The position numbers and the translations under genes are program-made. Positions 1 through 8,118 of a stretch of DNA of 35,460 bases are shown here, piece by piece (the first letter of the stretch is position 1; each line of letters opens with the position of its first letter). A model generated the notes under the pieces. The model saw only the letters and a program-made list of their open reading frames with translations, did no database searches and was not told where the DNA came from. The DNA is from Planctomycetota bacterium (lineage in GTDB: Bacteria; Planctomycetota; PUPC01; JACPCR01). The DNA lies in assembly GCA_030740295.1 (NCBI GenBank), contig JASLXP010000384.1, positions 1-35,460 on the forward strand. Reading direction: 5' to 3'.

Positions 1-56
1 GACTAGGCTAGGTTACCAAGTGGAAGAACATGGCCGGGACGGCCGTGCCACGATGG

Positions 57-1673
57 CTACTCCTCCGTGAAACGAATGGCAAACAGCTCCGCGTGGCGGA
101 GATCGACGTTTAACGAGATTGGCTCGTCCGTGCCTACAGCCCGGCCCGACTCGCCGCGCCAGGTGATGAGACGGTCGTATTCATTGCCCCTGACAGGATC
201 GCAATCGTCCACTGTGCGGCCTGGCAGGGCGTTGCCGTTTGCGTCGCGGACTTCGACTCGGATGTGACCGGTGTCTTTGGTGCGATGGTTGATCCGGATG
301 CGGCGGCAGCGGGTGAGCAGCGGCCAGGTGCCGAAGCCGCTTTCGTCTTCGACTTCGAGGGCCACCAGCCGGTCGCGTTCCCACAAGGCCCACGCCAACC
401 CGCCGTAAGGATGATGACGCGGGTGTTTGTGCGGGACGGGCGCGCCCGAGTAGAGCAGCCCCATTTTGTTGTCCGGCAGGTGCACCATGCCGCTTCCCGC
501 CCAGACGCCTCCCGCGTCCCAATCACCTGGCTCGCCGGGCACGCAGACTGGGCCGCCGGGGAGGAAGTCCCAGGTCAGGTTGTCGGGACTGCTCGCGAGT
601 GAAAAATCGTACAGGTCGGTCGCCTGATCCCATCGCATGGGGAACATGACATGGTACGCGCCGCTCTCGTCGGCGCCGGGCATGACGTTTTTGCCGCTGG
701 AGTACCAGAGGTCGGTGTGCTCTGCGCTCGCGCCCGGGTAGACGACCGGCAGCGGCCGCGGGAAGCGGCGGAAATCTGCGCTTTCCGTGCGACTGACGCT
801 GCGTCGGCTCATGATGTGGTCACGCACATGGGCGACGTAACTGCCGCGCGTGACGTCGTATTCGCAGAGGTTGTGGGTATCACACCTCTGCAGCAGGAGC
901 GGCTCGGGAATATGCTGCCAATGGAACCCGTCCGACGAGACCGCCCCAAGGATGGCAAACGCCTCCCGGCCGTCTGCAGAAACCGCGCTCGGCTGCACGT
1001 CCTCCGGACGCTCGCGCAGATACGTCTCCAGCACATCGCCGCTGACTGTGCCCTGCTGGATGAGCTTGTAGCGTTCTTCGGGCGGGGCGGACGGGTCTTT
1101 GAAGACCCCGCATCCATGAAGGCTGCCACCCGCGGCTGGCGCGCCATAGACCGCATGCCGGGCACAGGCGGATGCGTGCTCGATGTGTCCCTGTTCGGGG
1201 AAACGCCAGTCGAACCCGTTGTCCGATTCGGCGTAGCAGACCAGGTTCTGACGGCCGATGCCCTGAGTGCCAAAACTCTCGACGGGCCAGACCTCCAGCC
1301 AGAAGCGATACATGCCCTCATCATGGATGAGGTTCCCCGGCATCAGAAAGAAGGGAAACGGCGAATTGTGTGGAGCAATCACCGGCCCGCTCTTAACAGC
1401 CGGCACAGCCCTGAGCCGCAGCCCGGGCCGGCCATAAGGGCAGACTTCGTATCGCATCTCAGGCACAGGCTCAGGCTGGAAGATCGGCAGATTTTCTCCC
1501 TGTTGGGTGAGCCACTGCGATTGAGGGTGACCGTGTCGCAGGTACCGCCAATCATGAAAGTAGAGCGTGTCGCCGGGCAGTCGATACGGGGGCTTCAAGC
1601 CGCTGAGGTGCGAGTGCATGGGGCTGTTTATTTCAGGTTTTTTCTGGGCAGCGAAGACGTAGTCGAGCTGCAT
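57..1673 (-). CDS. Beta-propeller glycoside hydrolase-like protein (GH32/43-like)
   Basis: The 538-residue protein has the look of a five-bladed beta-propeller glycosidase. A central part (about residues 100-430) carries repeated aromatic and Asp-rich blade motifs, including a segment reading KDPSAPPEERYKL near residue 193, which is typical of GH32/GH43-like propellers found in PVC bacteria. The last 100 residues look like a beta-sandwich with the pattern RVEVRDANG...DDCDP. I see no convincing signal peptide, so the location is unclear. The start is uncertain: the ATG at 1673 has no clear Shine-Dalgarno, and a second ATG at 1619 is possible. It is separated from the next upstream gene by a 215-bp gap holding hairpins. 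The substrate cannot be read from the sequence. A catalytic role is inferred from family resemblance; it might also be a non-catalytic propeller. Confidence 0.6.
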   Translation of the reverse strand: MQLDYVFAAQKKPEINSPMHSHLSGLKPPYRLPGDTLYFHDWRYLRHGHPQSQWLTQQGENLPIFQPEPVPEMRYEVCPYGRPGLRLRAVPAVKSGPVIAPHNSPFPFFLMPGNLIHDEGMYRFWLEVWPVESFGTQGIGRQNLVCYAESDNGFDWRFPEQGHIEHASACARHAVYGAPAAGGSLHGCGVFKDPSAPPEERYKLIQQGTVSGDVLETYLRERPEDVQPSAVSADGREAFAILGAVSSDGFHWQHIPEPLLLQRCDTHNLCEYDVTRGSYVAHVRDHIMSRRSVSRTESADFRRFPRPLPVVYPGASAEHTDLWYSSGKNVMPGADESGAYHVMFPMRWDQATDLYDFSLASSPDNLTWDFLPGGPVCVPGEPGDWDAGGVWAGSGMVHLPDNKMGLLYSGAPVPHKHPRHHPYGGLAWALWERDRLVALEVEDESGFGTWPLLTRCRRIRINHRTKDTGHIRVEVRDANGNALPGRTVDDCDPVRGNEYDRLITWRGESGRAVGTDEPISLNVDLRHAELFAIRFTEE

Positions 1674-1705
1674 GTTTCAAGTGGTGTCGTCGTCCGAGTC
1701 GCTGC

Positions 1706-1730
1706 CACTACCGGGCATGCCCCGGTAGTG
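1706..1730. repeat. Perfect 10-bp hairpin upstream of the propeller gene
   Basis: CACTACCGGG and its reverse complement flank a 5-base loop (CATGC). The hairpin lies 33-57 bases before the start of the minus-strand propeller gene, so it would fall in that gene's leader. No T-run follows on either strand, so it is not a standard terminator. It may belong with the paired hairpins just beyond it. Confidence 0.55.
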
Positions 1731-1771
1731 CAAAGAATGGGGGCTAGAATTCTTGTATCAGCAATATAGCT

Positions 1772-1859
1772 CACCACGGGGTTCCCCCGTGGAGCATGAT
1801 TGCCGACTGGGCATCTTTCAGCCCCAAATCATCGCGCCACGGGGGTGAACCCCGTGGTG
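1772..1859. repeat. REPIN-like paired hairpin element, copy A
   Basis: Two GC-rich hairpins, each with a stem CCACGGGG/CCCCGTGG, lie at 1774-1792 and 1837-1857 in inverted orientation. Together they form a larger inverted repeat with about 44 bases between the arms. A similar pair occurs at 20549-20650, sharing a CCCCCG..GAGC(C)ATGATTG core and a CACGGGGG-n-CCGTGG right arm. That structure is the one known for REP doublets (REPINs) mobilised by RAYT transposases; no such transposase is in this window. Confidence 0.6.
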
Positions 1860-1888
1860 GCGAAAGATTGCTCTAATATCGATTCCAG

Positions 1889-3844
1889 CTAAAGCTCCAC
1901 ATCCAGGAACACAGGCAGATCGAGCTCATCAATATCTGACATGCGGCGCTCTCTATCCAGTTGAGGGTGATGGCTGGCGTCTTGAAGTTTGAGCTGGTAC
2001 GTCTGCCCGGTTTTCTTCGAGAGTTTCAGCTTCTGACCATCCAGAATGCACCAGTGCATAACGGTGATGCGGCCGGCGACCGCCTGCCCGTTGTCGGGAA
2101 CTTCATAAACATACTCGGCAAGGCATCGCCGGTAGGGCGCTATATCTGCGACCTCGGGCGTTGCTGTCGCCTCAACGAGCCTGCCCGTGACTTTGTGCGT
2201 GGGAATAGGCTTTCGATTCTTCAATCGATCCGCGTAGAGCCTGTGATGATGCATGGCCTCTTTCTGTTCCATGAAGCGGCTGTAAATGGCGACGCCTTCC
2301 AGGTGGCCTGCCCAGTTGCGTCCGCCACGATGTTCATCGCCGAAGATGGCGTGCTGGGGTGACCAGTTCGAGAAATCCCCCTGGATCTTTTCTGTCGATA
2401 CGACCTGCTTTCCGTCGACGTATGCCTCCAGCAACCCGGGTCGATACGTGGCGATGATGTGCTGCCATTTATCCGGATTTACTTTTCCAAACATTGTCTG
2501 GGGCTTGCTGCCGTTGTTACCCGTCCTGGGCGTCCGCAAACGCATGACAAACTGATTGGCCTCCTGCCCCAGCGTGAAGTCCCTTGCGCTGGTGTTGCTC
2601 GAGAATGAGATGATCCGTGCCGGCCCGCGCTGCTTCAGGCCGTCGGCCTTCAGTGTGGCCTCGATGGTGAGTTGATGGCTTCGAGTGCACTGTTGGAAAA
2701 GGAGCGCGTCGATGCCCTTTGGAAAATACGTCCCTCGATGGAGCTGCAACTCATAGAAACGTCCGACAGTGCCGTAGCCTCGCAGTTGGCCGGAACACTG
2801 TCTCGGTGGCCGGCCGGGCCCGAGGACTTCGTTGCTCTTGCGGTGGTTCTCATAAAGGAAGATCAGCTCATCGTGATTCGCGGGCCAGGTATTGGAGAGT
2901 CTGATCTCACGCGCCTTGTATGGCTGGGCTTTGACGGGTGCAGGCTCTTTGAGATCAGCGCCCGGTATGCTTGCCAGCTTTGGCCACGGCGTACCTTTTC
3001 CGTTGCCGCGTGTGAAGTCACCGTAAACTTCACGCTTGTTTTTTGGATTGAAAGGTGCACCGAGGCGTGTGGCTTTGGATGTGCCAACCTGCATCACGAT
3101 CATGTACCCCGTTTTCTCATCAACGCACGAGACAAAGCCCGGCGCGTTCGAAGACCAGCGATGATTGTCGAAGCTGCCATCGTATTTCCACACCAGCTCG
3201 CCCTGGACGCCTCCTTTTCGAATCCGTCTCAGCGTGCATTTTTTGTGTCCGCCCTGCAGGGCCGTAATGCTCTTTCCGTCCGGCGAAAGGCTGCACGAAC
3301 AGCCGCCGCCGATTGGGCCGGATTTACCTTCGGACGTCTTCCATGTGCGGCTCGCCACGAGGGACCAATGACCGTCCTTACTCTTCTTCACGTCACACTC
3401 TCGGCCGCCGCTCCAGAGTCGATTCAACTCAGGAACCGGCTGCACTTTGCCGTCCAGTGAAATTCGATACCAGGCGCGCTGTTTTCCTTTCCTCAACACG
3501 GCGGCCAGCTCGGTGTTACTCAGCCAATGAACGGCCCCCTCGGGGTCGACATTCACGGCGAGCGTTCGAATGGACGTGTCCCCAGTGCGCATGCGCCCCT
3601 TGATAGTCTTGCCGTCCACCCAGGCCAGCTTGGAACTGTCAGGCGAGAACTCGGCGAATCTGCCTGGTCCGACCGTAACAGTCATATTCGTGGACAGCTC
3701 GACAAGTCGGATTTTTTTGCCGTCTGAATAGGCCAGTGCGCCGTCACCGACCTCTTTCCGCAGCCAGCCAAGATCGGACGGGCACGGCGGCGCTGCAAGT
3801 AGAGGGGAGGACAGAATCAGAATCAGGAAATTGCAGGACCGCAT
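1889..3844 (-). CDS. Secreted TolB-like propeller / LamG (ConA-like lectin) protein
   Basis: The predicted protein has 651 residues. The start is set at the ATG at 3844, which begins a good signal peptide (MRSCNFLILILSSPLLA) and leaves a 16-bp gap to the gene before it; the frame stays open to 3904, but that start would overlap the SPFH gene and place 20 basic residues before the signal. After the signal, about residues 20-320 show WD40/TolB-like strands (FSPDSSKLAWVDG, SLSPDGKSITAL). Residues of about 385-555 match a LamG/ConA-like jelly roll (LTIEATLKADG, KWQHIIATYRPG, AYVDGKQV, WAGHLEGVAIYSR). A short C-terminal beta domain follows. Propeller plus LamG proteins are common in planctomycete secretomes, and usually bind carbohydrate or cell-surface partners. 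No catalytic residues can be named. It is probably co-transcribed with the SPFH gene just upstream. Confidence 0.65.
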   Translation of the reverse strand: MRSCNFLILILSSPLLAAPPCPSDLGWLRKEVGDGALAYSDGKKIRLVELSTNMTVTVGPGRFAEFSPDSSKLAWVDGKTIKGRMRTGDTSIRTLAVNVDPEGAVHWLSNTELAAVLRKGKQRAWYRISLDGKVQPVPELNRLWSGGRECDVKKSKDGHWSLVASRTWKTSEGKSGPIGGGCSCSLSPDGKSITALQGGHKKCTLRRIRKGGVQGELVWKYDGSFDNHRWSSNAPGFVSCVDEKTGYMIVMQVGTSKATRLGAPFNPKNKREVYGDFTRGNGKGTPWPKLASIPGADLKEPAPVKAQPYKAREIRLSNTWPANHDELIFLYENHRKSNEVLGPGRPPRQCSGQLRGYGTVGRFYELQLHRGTYFPKGIDALLFQQCTRSHQLTIEATLKADGLKQRGPARIISFSSNTSARDFTLGQEANQFVMRLRTPRTGNNGSKPQTMFGKVNPDKWQHIIATYRPGLLEAYVDGKQVVSTEKIQGDFSNWSPQHAIFGDEHRGGRNWAGHLEGVAIYSRFMEQKEAMHHHRLYADRLKNRKPIPTHKVTGRLVEATATPEVADIAPYRRCLAEYVYEVPDNGQAVAGRITVMHWCILDGQKLKLSKKTGQTYQLKLQDASHHPQLDRERRMSDIDELDLPVFLDVEL

Positions 3845-3860
3845 CGCAAAGCCCGTATGA

Positions 3861-4949
3861 CTACGGTTTCTCTTCCACCTTAAAATCCTCTTCAGACAGC
3901 CCAAATTTCTTCAGCATCTGGTCGATGTCAAGGAAATCGTGCTGTTGAGTTGATACCGTGATATCCCCCAGCGACAGGTTCTTTGCAGCTTCGAGCGCGC
4001 TCATGATTTTGCCGCCCGTACCTGCCAGGGCCTCATTCCTCAGACGCTCGCCTTCCGCTTCGGAAATCTTGAGGAGAAGATTACCTTCGGCCTCCTTTTC
4101 CGCTCTGTACAGATCCGCCTCGGATTTCTTCTCGCTTTCGAACTTGACGGCCTTGGCGCGAATCTCTGCAAGCGTCGCTTCCAGGTCCGCCTGCAGCTCG
4201 ACCAGCTTTCCCTTTTTCTCGGCGCCTACCTCCTGAACGAGCGCTTCGGTGGCAGCGCTAATCGTATCGGTGACGCCCTTCTGCTCTGCCGCCTTTGCTT
4301 TTGATTGATTCAACAGTGCGTCCTGGTCAGCAAGCTTACGGTCGCGGATTTTGCGTTCGTAGGAGGGGTCGAATCGCACATCCCGGATGAGAATATCGAT
4401 TACCTCGACAGAAAGGCTGTCCACCAGCGTCTGCAATATTTTTTTGGCCTCTTCGCTCTTCGCTACTTTCGTTTCAGGATTATAAAAGTCCTCCGTATTC
4501 ATTTGCCCAAAGCTGATGCGGCAGGCATCCAGGGCGTTCTGAATAAACGTGTCCTTGTATTTGTCTCCCTCACCTTTCTTCTGGAGCAGCTTGTGTGCCT
4601 CGCCTGTTTTGATGCGGTATTTCACAGTCACGTCCAGGTCCACCGAATAACCGTCCGCAGATTTCAGGGTCAGGGTCGTCCAGCCCTTCTCTTTATGGTG
4701 CCTGTTTTGTGACATCTCGAGTGTCTGAACAGTTGCGTTAAACAGGGCCCAGTTGTGCATGGGGCCGAAATCCCGATGCCAACCCGGTCCGAAATCTTCC
4801 TGGACGAGGCCGCCGGTCCAGACATCGGTCCGGACTCCTATCTCGCCGACACTGACTCGAAGGACACAGAGCCTTGCCCCTGACAGTAACAGGACGACAA
4901 GGACGATGATCACGACGAAGGCACTTGCGATTTTGTTTAGCTGAGACAT
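3861..4949 (-). CDS. SPFH/band 7 (prohibitin-like) membrane protein
   Basis: A 362-residue protein with one N-terminal membrane segment (residues about 8-30), then an SPFH domain (about 33-215) containing VGEIGVRTDVWTG and the strand pattern LKSADGYSVDLDVTVKYRI. An Ala/Glu/Lys-rich coiled coil (about 220-310) follows, with repeats such as AEIRAKAVKFESEKKSEAD. The layout matches prohibitin, stomatin and HflK/HflC proteins, which assemble ring scaffolds in the membrane and often recruit proteases or channels. Its last 40 residues are acidic and read ITVSTQQHDFLDIDQMLKKFG. It lies 61 bp downstream of a second SPFH gene on the same strand, so the two probably form a hetero-oligomer, like HflK with HflC. 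No FtsH protease gene is nearby, so the partner is unknown. Confidence 0.8.
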   Translation of the reverse strand: MSQLNKIASAFVVIIVLVVLLLSGARLCVLRVSVGEIGVRTDVWTGGLVQEDFGPGWHRDFGPMHNWALFNATVQTLEMSQNRHHKEKGWTTLTLKSADGYSVDLDVTVKYRIKTGEAHKLLQKKGEGDKYKDTFIQNALDACRISFGQMNTEDFYNPETKVAKSEEAKKILQTLVDSLSVEVIDILIRDVRFDPSYERKIRDRKLADQDALLNQSKAKAAEQKGVTDTISAATEALVQEVGAEKKGKLVELQADLEATLAEIRAKAVKFESEKKSEADLYRAEKEAEGNLLLKISEAEGERLRNEALAGTGGKIMSALEAAKNLSLGDITVSTQQHDFLDIDQMLKKFGLSEEDFKVEEKP

Positions 4950-5010
4950 GAAGTAGCTCTCGATTGAAGATTTGTGCTCAAAGGATCCGTCTGACGAAAA
5001 TGATGATCGA

Positions 5011-6123
5011 TTACCGTGGGGCCTTAGTGCGAATACGACTGCCTGCGGCCGCGCCGGCTTCGTTCAATTCAAGCTTTTCCATTCGGTTATCGATCGATAC
5101 CGGCGTGCCGGTCAGTTTCAGTTCCTTAAGCCGTTTGGCGTATTCCATACGGACCAGGTTCATTCCGCCGGGCCCCTTGAATGCGTCTGCGAGTGCCTTG
5201 ATCCCTTCGGCATCTGCCTTCTTCGTGGCCAGGACTGCCTTTGCTTCGTTCTGGAGACGAATGAATTCGGCCTCGGCCTCGGCCTGGATGCGGATCGCGT
5301 ATGCCTCTGCTTCACGCATAGTTTTCTTGGCTGCCGCTTCAGCTTCGATGCGCTGCTTTTGCATCTCGCCATCGAATCGGGCTACCTCTACCTCCATCCT
5401 TTTCGTCTCTTCGATCCGGACCCTCTTCTGATTCTCTTCCGCCGCTTTTGCTTTGGATTTTTCCTCTTCGATCTCCTGGTCGGCGAGTTTCTTCTCTTTG
5501 ATCTTCTCCTGGTACTCCTCGTAAAAGCTGAAGTCCTGCGGGATAACGTCCGTGACGATGATTCCCCAGGCGTTCAGTGATTTGTTGAGCGATTCAAGTG
5601 CTTCGCCCGCCTTCTGCCGCCGCAATTCGCTGTCGTAAAACTTTTCGGTTGTTAATTCCCCGAATTCCGTGCGGCAAATCGAGCGCGCATAATCGCGAAT
5701 CCATTTGTACGTGTATTCGTCCGTTGGCCCGGAGGTCATGGCAATCTCGATCGCCTTCTCCGGATCGATCTCGTAGTTGATGGTGATATCCACATCCACG
5801 TCGCTGCCATCGATGGTCTTGATCTTCACATCGTCTCTTCCCTGGCGATCTCCGCGGCCCTGTTCCGCTGTCATTTCCAGGGTCTGGCGGGTCTTATCCA
5901 GCAGGTAGATATCCTGGAAATATGGGCAGTAAACAATAGCGCCGACTTTCTTGTGCAGTCGCAGGTCGCCGCTGAGGTTGTTGACGATGACCGCCACTTG
6001 GTCGGCCTGCATCTTCTTTACACCGATGGCACGGGACAGCAGGGCGAGTGCAAGAATGATCCCGCCGATAATAACGACCCGTCGAATAACTTTCGGATCC
6101 AATTGAGGGGTTTCAAATTCCAT
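5011..6123 (-). CDS. SPFH/band 7 membrane protein, second copy
   Basis: The start is the ATG at 6123, preceded by a good Shine-Dalgarno (AGGAAG, 6 bases upstream); the open frame before it is not supported. The 370-residue protein has an N-terminal membrane helix (about residues 12-30, VVIIGGIILALALLSRAIG), an SPFH domain (about 35-205, TIDGSDVDVDITINYEIDPEKA), and a long coiled coil (about 205-310) rich in Ala, Glu, Lys and Arg. It is clearly related in layout to the next gene, but the sequences have diverged well beyond a recent duplication. Known SPFH pairs such as HflK/HflC sit with the active domain outside the cytoplasm; the same topology is likely here. It follows the ABC permease gene after a 144-bp gap, so it could share an operon with it or have its own promoter. 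Confidence 0.8.
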   Translation of the reverse strand: MEFETPQLDPKVIRRVVIIGGIILALALLSRAIGVKKMQADQVAVIVNNLSGDLRLHKKVGAIVYCPYFQDIYLLDKTRQTLEMTAEQGRGDRQGRDDVKIKTIDGSDVDVDITINYEIDPEKAIEIAMTSGPTDEYTYKWIRDYARSICRTEFGELTTEKFYDSELRRQKAGEALESLNKSLNAWGIIVTDVIPQDFSFYEEYQEKIKEKKLADQEIEEEKSKAKAAEENQKRVRIEETKRMEVEVARFDGEMQKQRIEAEAAAKKTMREAEAYAIRIQAEAEAEFIRLQNEAKAVLATKKADAEGIKALADAFKGPGGMNLVRMEYAKRLKELKLTGTPVSIDNRMEKLELNEAGAAAGSRIRTKAPR

Positions 6124-6267
6124 GTTTGCTTCCTGTGAAAGATTTCTGTGACAGCATCGGGCAACAGCGGCTATCCTAGCCCAGGCATTGGCCACCGCAA
6201 AGCGTATTGGAGCCGTTTCCCGCCAGAAGGCGTTGCTCCAGACCAGCACTGGATTGCCGAAAGATCC

Positions 6268-7437
6268 CTAGTGGCTCATCGTCCTCAAAACGTCCGGCGC
6301 AAAAACGAGGACACCGTTCGACAGGATGCCGGCAAGCCCCGCGCTGATGAGCAGGATGATCGCCAACTCGCTCACTTGAAGCCAGAAGATGGTCATACGG
6401 CTGCAGCCGATCCGAAACATCGTTTCCATCTCGCGCTGGCGAATCCGCAGCGACAGCATCACCACCAGCACCATGAAGAGAGCCGTGGCGATAGCGACTA
6501 AAAGGAAATTGGCATCGAAGAAGCGTTTGACCCGAAAAACCACGCCAAGCAGTTCTTCGATCACTTCCAGAGGGACGAGCATCTGGATCGTTTTGGAAGC
6601 GTTGATCTGGCTCTTTACAAGAGTCGCCGACTTCACACTTTCCGGCAGCACAATGACAGAGGTCAGGGGAAAGTTCGCCCAATCACCGTGGAAGTGGAAT
6701 TCGTTGATGTTGTCCCTTGTGATCTCGGCGTATTCCAGCACGGCTGCGTTGCCGACCACGTTCTTTTCTTCTCTTTTCAGAATGACGGAGCGGTCGGCCG
6801 CGGCGAGGTCGGTATGCCCGTGGCCGATGCCTTCGATGACCCAGGTTGTTTTGTAGTCCACAAAGACCGCGTGGTCGTCTGGTGTGTGCGTTTCGTTGAG
6901 GATTCCGACCACTTTCATCTTCAGTGGATAAACGGACGCGAGGTCGTAGAGGCTTGCCTGATCGGTGAGCAGATAGTCTCCCACATTCAGATTGAGTTTC
7001 CGGGCAACTCCGGCACCGAGCACCGCATCGCCAAGCATCAGCGGCAGGGTGCCGTCCTTTGGTGACAGGCCGCGAAATTCAAAATACTCCGGAGAAGTTC
7101 CTGCCACCGGCTGCCCTTGCGCGGAGTATCGAACGTGCAGCGGAATCGGGATGCCCCGCCCGCTGTCGAGGACCATCTCCACTTCCGACCAGGCGATGGT
7201 CTCCGGTTGTTCGGCTGTAAAGTAGAGGCTCTTAAGCACCAGGTCGTAGCGATTGCCCCGGGCGCCGATAAGCAAAGGTGTAGCCTGCGATCGTTCGATC
7301 AGATCGCGCTCGTAGTAATCAACCATCAGGTTGACGCACAGGGGCAGGAACATCGAGATGGTCAGGCAGATGACCAGGATGAAGGCCAGGGCTCGATGAT
7401 ATGTCAGGTATCGCCAGGCAAGGAGCAGCGTGCGCAT
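6268..7437 (-). CDS. ABC transporter permease, FtsX/MacB/LolC-type
   Basis: The 389-residue protein has the FtsX-family plan: a first membrane helix (about residues 15-37), a large extracytoplasmic domain (about 40-295), and further helices at the C-terminus (about 300-325 and 350-380) with the cytoplasmic loop LRIRQREMETMFRIGCSRMT between them. That loop (RxRE...fr.iGas) is the coupling region typical of FtsX/LolC/MacB permeases. The ATG at 7437 overlaps the stop of the ATPase gene by one base (TGATG), which points to translational coupling; a GTG one codon earlier is also possible. Such permeases, with a LolD-like ATPase, act as mechanotransmitters on lipoproteins, toxins or cell-wall enzymes rather than as classic channels. 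The substrate is unknown. Confidence 0.85.
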   Translation of the reverse strand: MRTLLLAWRYLTYHRALAFILVICLTISMFLPLCVNLMVDYYERDLIERSQATPLLIGARGNRYDLVLKSLYFTAEQPETIAWSEVEMVLDSGRGIPIPLHVRYSAQGQPVAGTSPEYFEFRGLSPKDGTLPLMLGDAVLGAGVARKLNLNVGDYLLTDQASLYDLASVYPLKMKVVGILNETHTPDDHAVFVDYKTTWVIEGIGHGHTDLAAADRSVILKREEKNVVGNAAVLEYAEITRDNINEFHFHGDWANFPLTSVIVLPESVKSATLVKSQINASKTIQMLVPLEVIEELLGVVFRVKRFFDANFLLVAIATALFMVLVVMLSLRIRQREMETMFRIGCSRMTIFWLQVSELAIILLISAGLAGILSNGVLVFAPDVLRTMSH

Positions 7438-8111
7438 CACGGTTCACTCCCTGACGCGAGTTCGTGCACATCCACCACTTGATCAAAATCAACCAGGAGT
7501 GAATGGTCGTGCGACACCATCAGAAATGTGGCTTCCCGCTCTTCCACCTGCTCGAGGATGAGCTGCATGATGAGCCCGGTATTCGCCGGATCGAGGTTAC
7601 CCGTCGGCTCGTCGGCGATGATGATAGGAGGGCGAGTGATAAGCGCTCTGCAGATGGCCAGGCGCTGCCGTTCCCCCTGGGATAATTTGCCGGGCCGCCT
7701 ACGCAGCTTGTCCCCAAGCCCGACGGAATCGGCCAGCGTCGCCGCTTCGTTGCGGATTCTGCTGTTCAGCACTAACGACCGGTTTACGAGGAACGGCAGC
7801 AGGATGTTCTCGTGCACATTCAGGTATTCGACGAGCTCGAACTCTTGAAAAATGAAGCCGATGTTCGAGATGCGGAAATCTCTGCACCTCCGGTCGGACA
7901 GTTCGGAGACATTGAAATCATTGACCATGATGGTGCCCGCATTCGGCCGATAGATGCCGGCGATCAGATTCGCAAGGGTCGTCTTGCCGCAGCCGCTGGG
8001 ACCGATGAATGCCACCTTCTCTTTTTTCTCGATGGCCAGGCCGGGAATCCGCAGAGAGAAGGTGTCCCGTGGATATCGAAAGTGAAGGTTGTCGAGTCGA
8101 ATCATGTCCAT
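7437..8111 (-). CDS. ABC transporter ATP-binding protein, LolD/MacB-type
   Basis: The 224-residue protein is a complete ABC ATPase: Walker A GPSGCGKTT (residues 37-45), Q-loop Gln 89, signature LSQGE (143-147), Walker B IIIADE (163-168) with the D-loop GNLD, and H-loop His 201. The phrase ADEPTGNLD is characteristic of the LolD/MacB/FtsE subfamily, which pairs with FtsX-type permeases, and the permease gene directly overlaps its stop codon. The start is chosen at the ATG at 8111, 7 bp after the sulfatase gene; a GTG at 8129 would overlap that gene, and an ATG two codons later (8105) is also possible. None has a clear Shine-Dalgarno. Confidence 0.9.
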   Translation of the reverse strand: MDMIRLDNLHFRYPRDTFSLRIPGLAIEKKEKVAFIGPSGCGKTTLANLIAGIYRPNAGTIMVNDFNVSELSDRRCRDFRISNIGFIFQEFELVEYLNVHENILLPFLVNRSLVLNSRIRNEAATLADSVGLGDKLRRRPGKLSQGERQRLAICRALITRPPIIIADEPTGNLDPANTGLIMQLILEQVEEREATFLMVSHDHSLLVDFDQVVDVHELASGSEP

Positions 8112-8118
8112 CGGTACA

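Noticed and set aside
651..1769. Plus-strand frame of 372 codons opposite the first propeller gene
   Set aside because: It lies over a well-supported minus-strand gene and shows no motif; high GC explains the length.
2672..3460. Plus-strand frame of 262 codons opposite the LamG gene
   Set aside because: No domain pattern; the minus-strand protein has signal peptide and LamG motifs.
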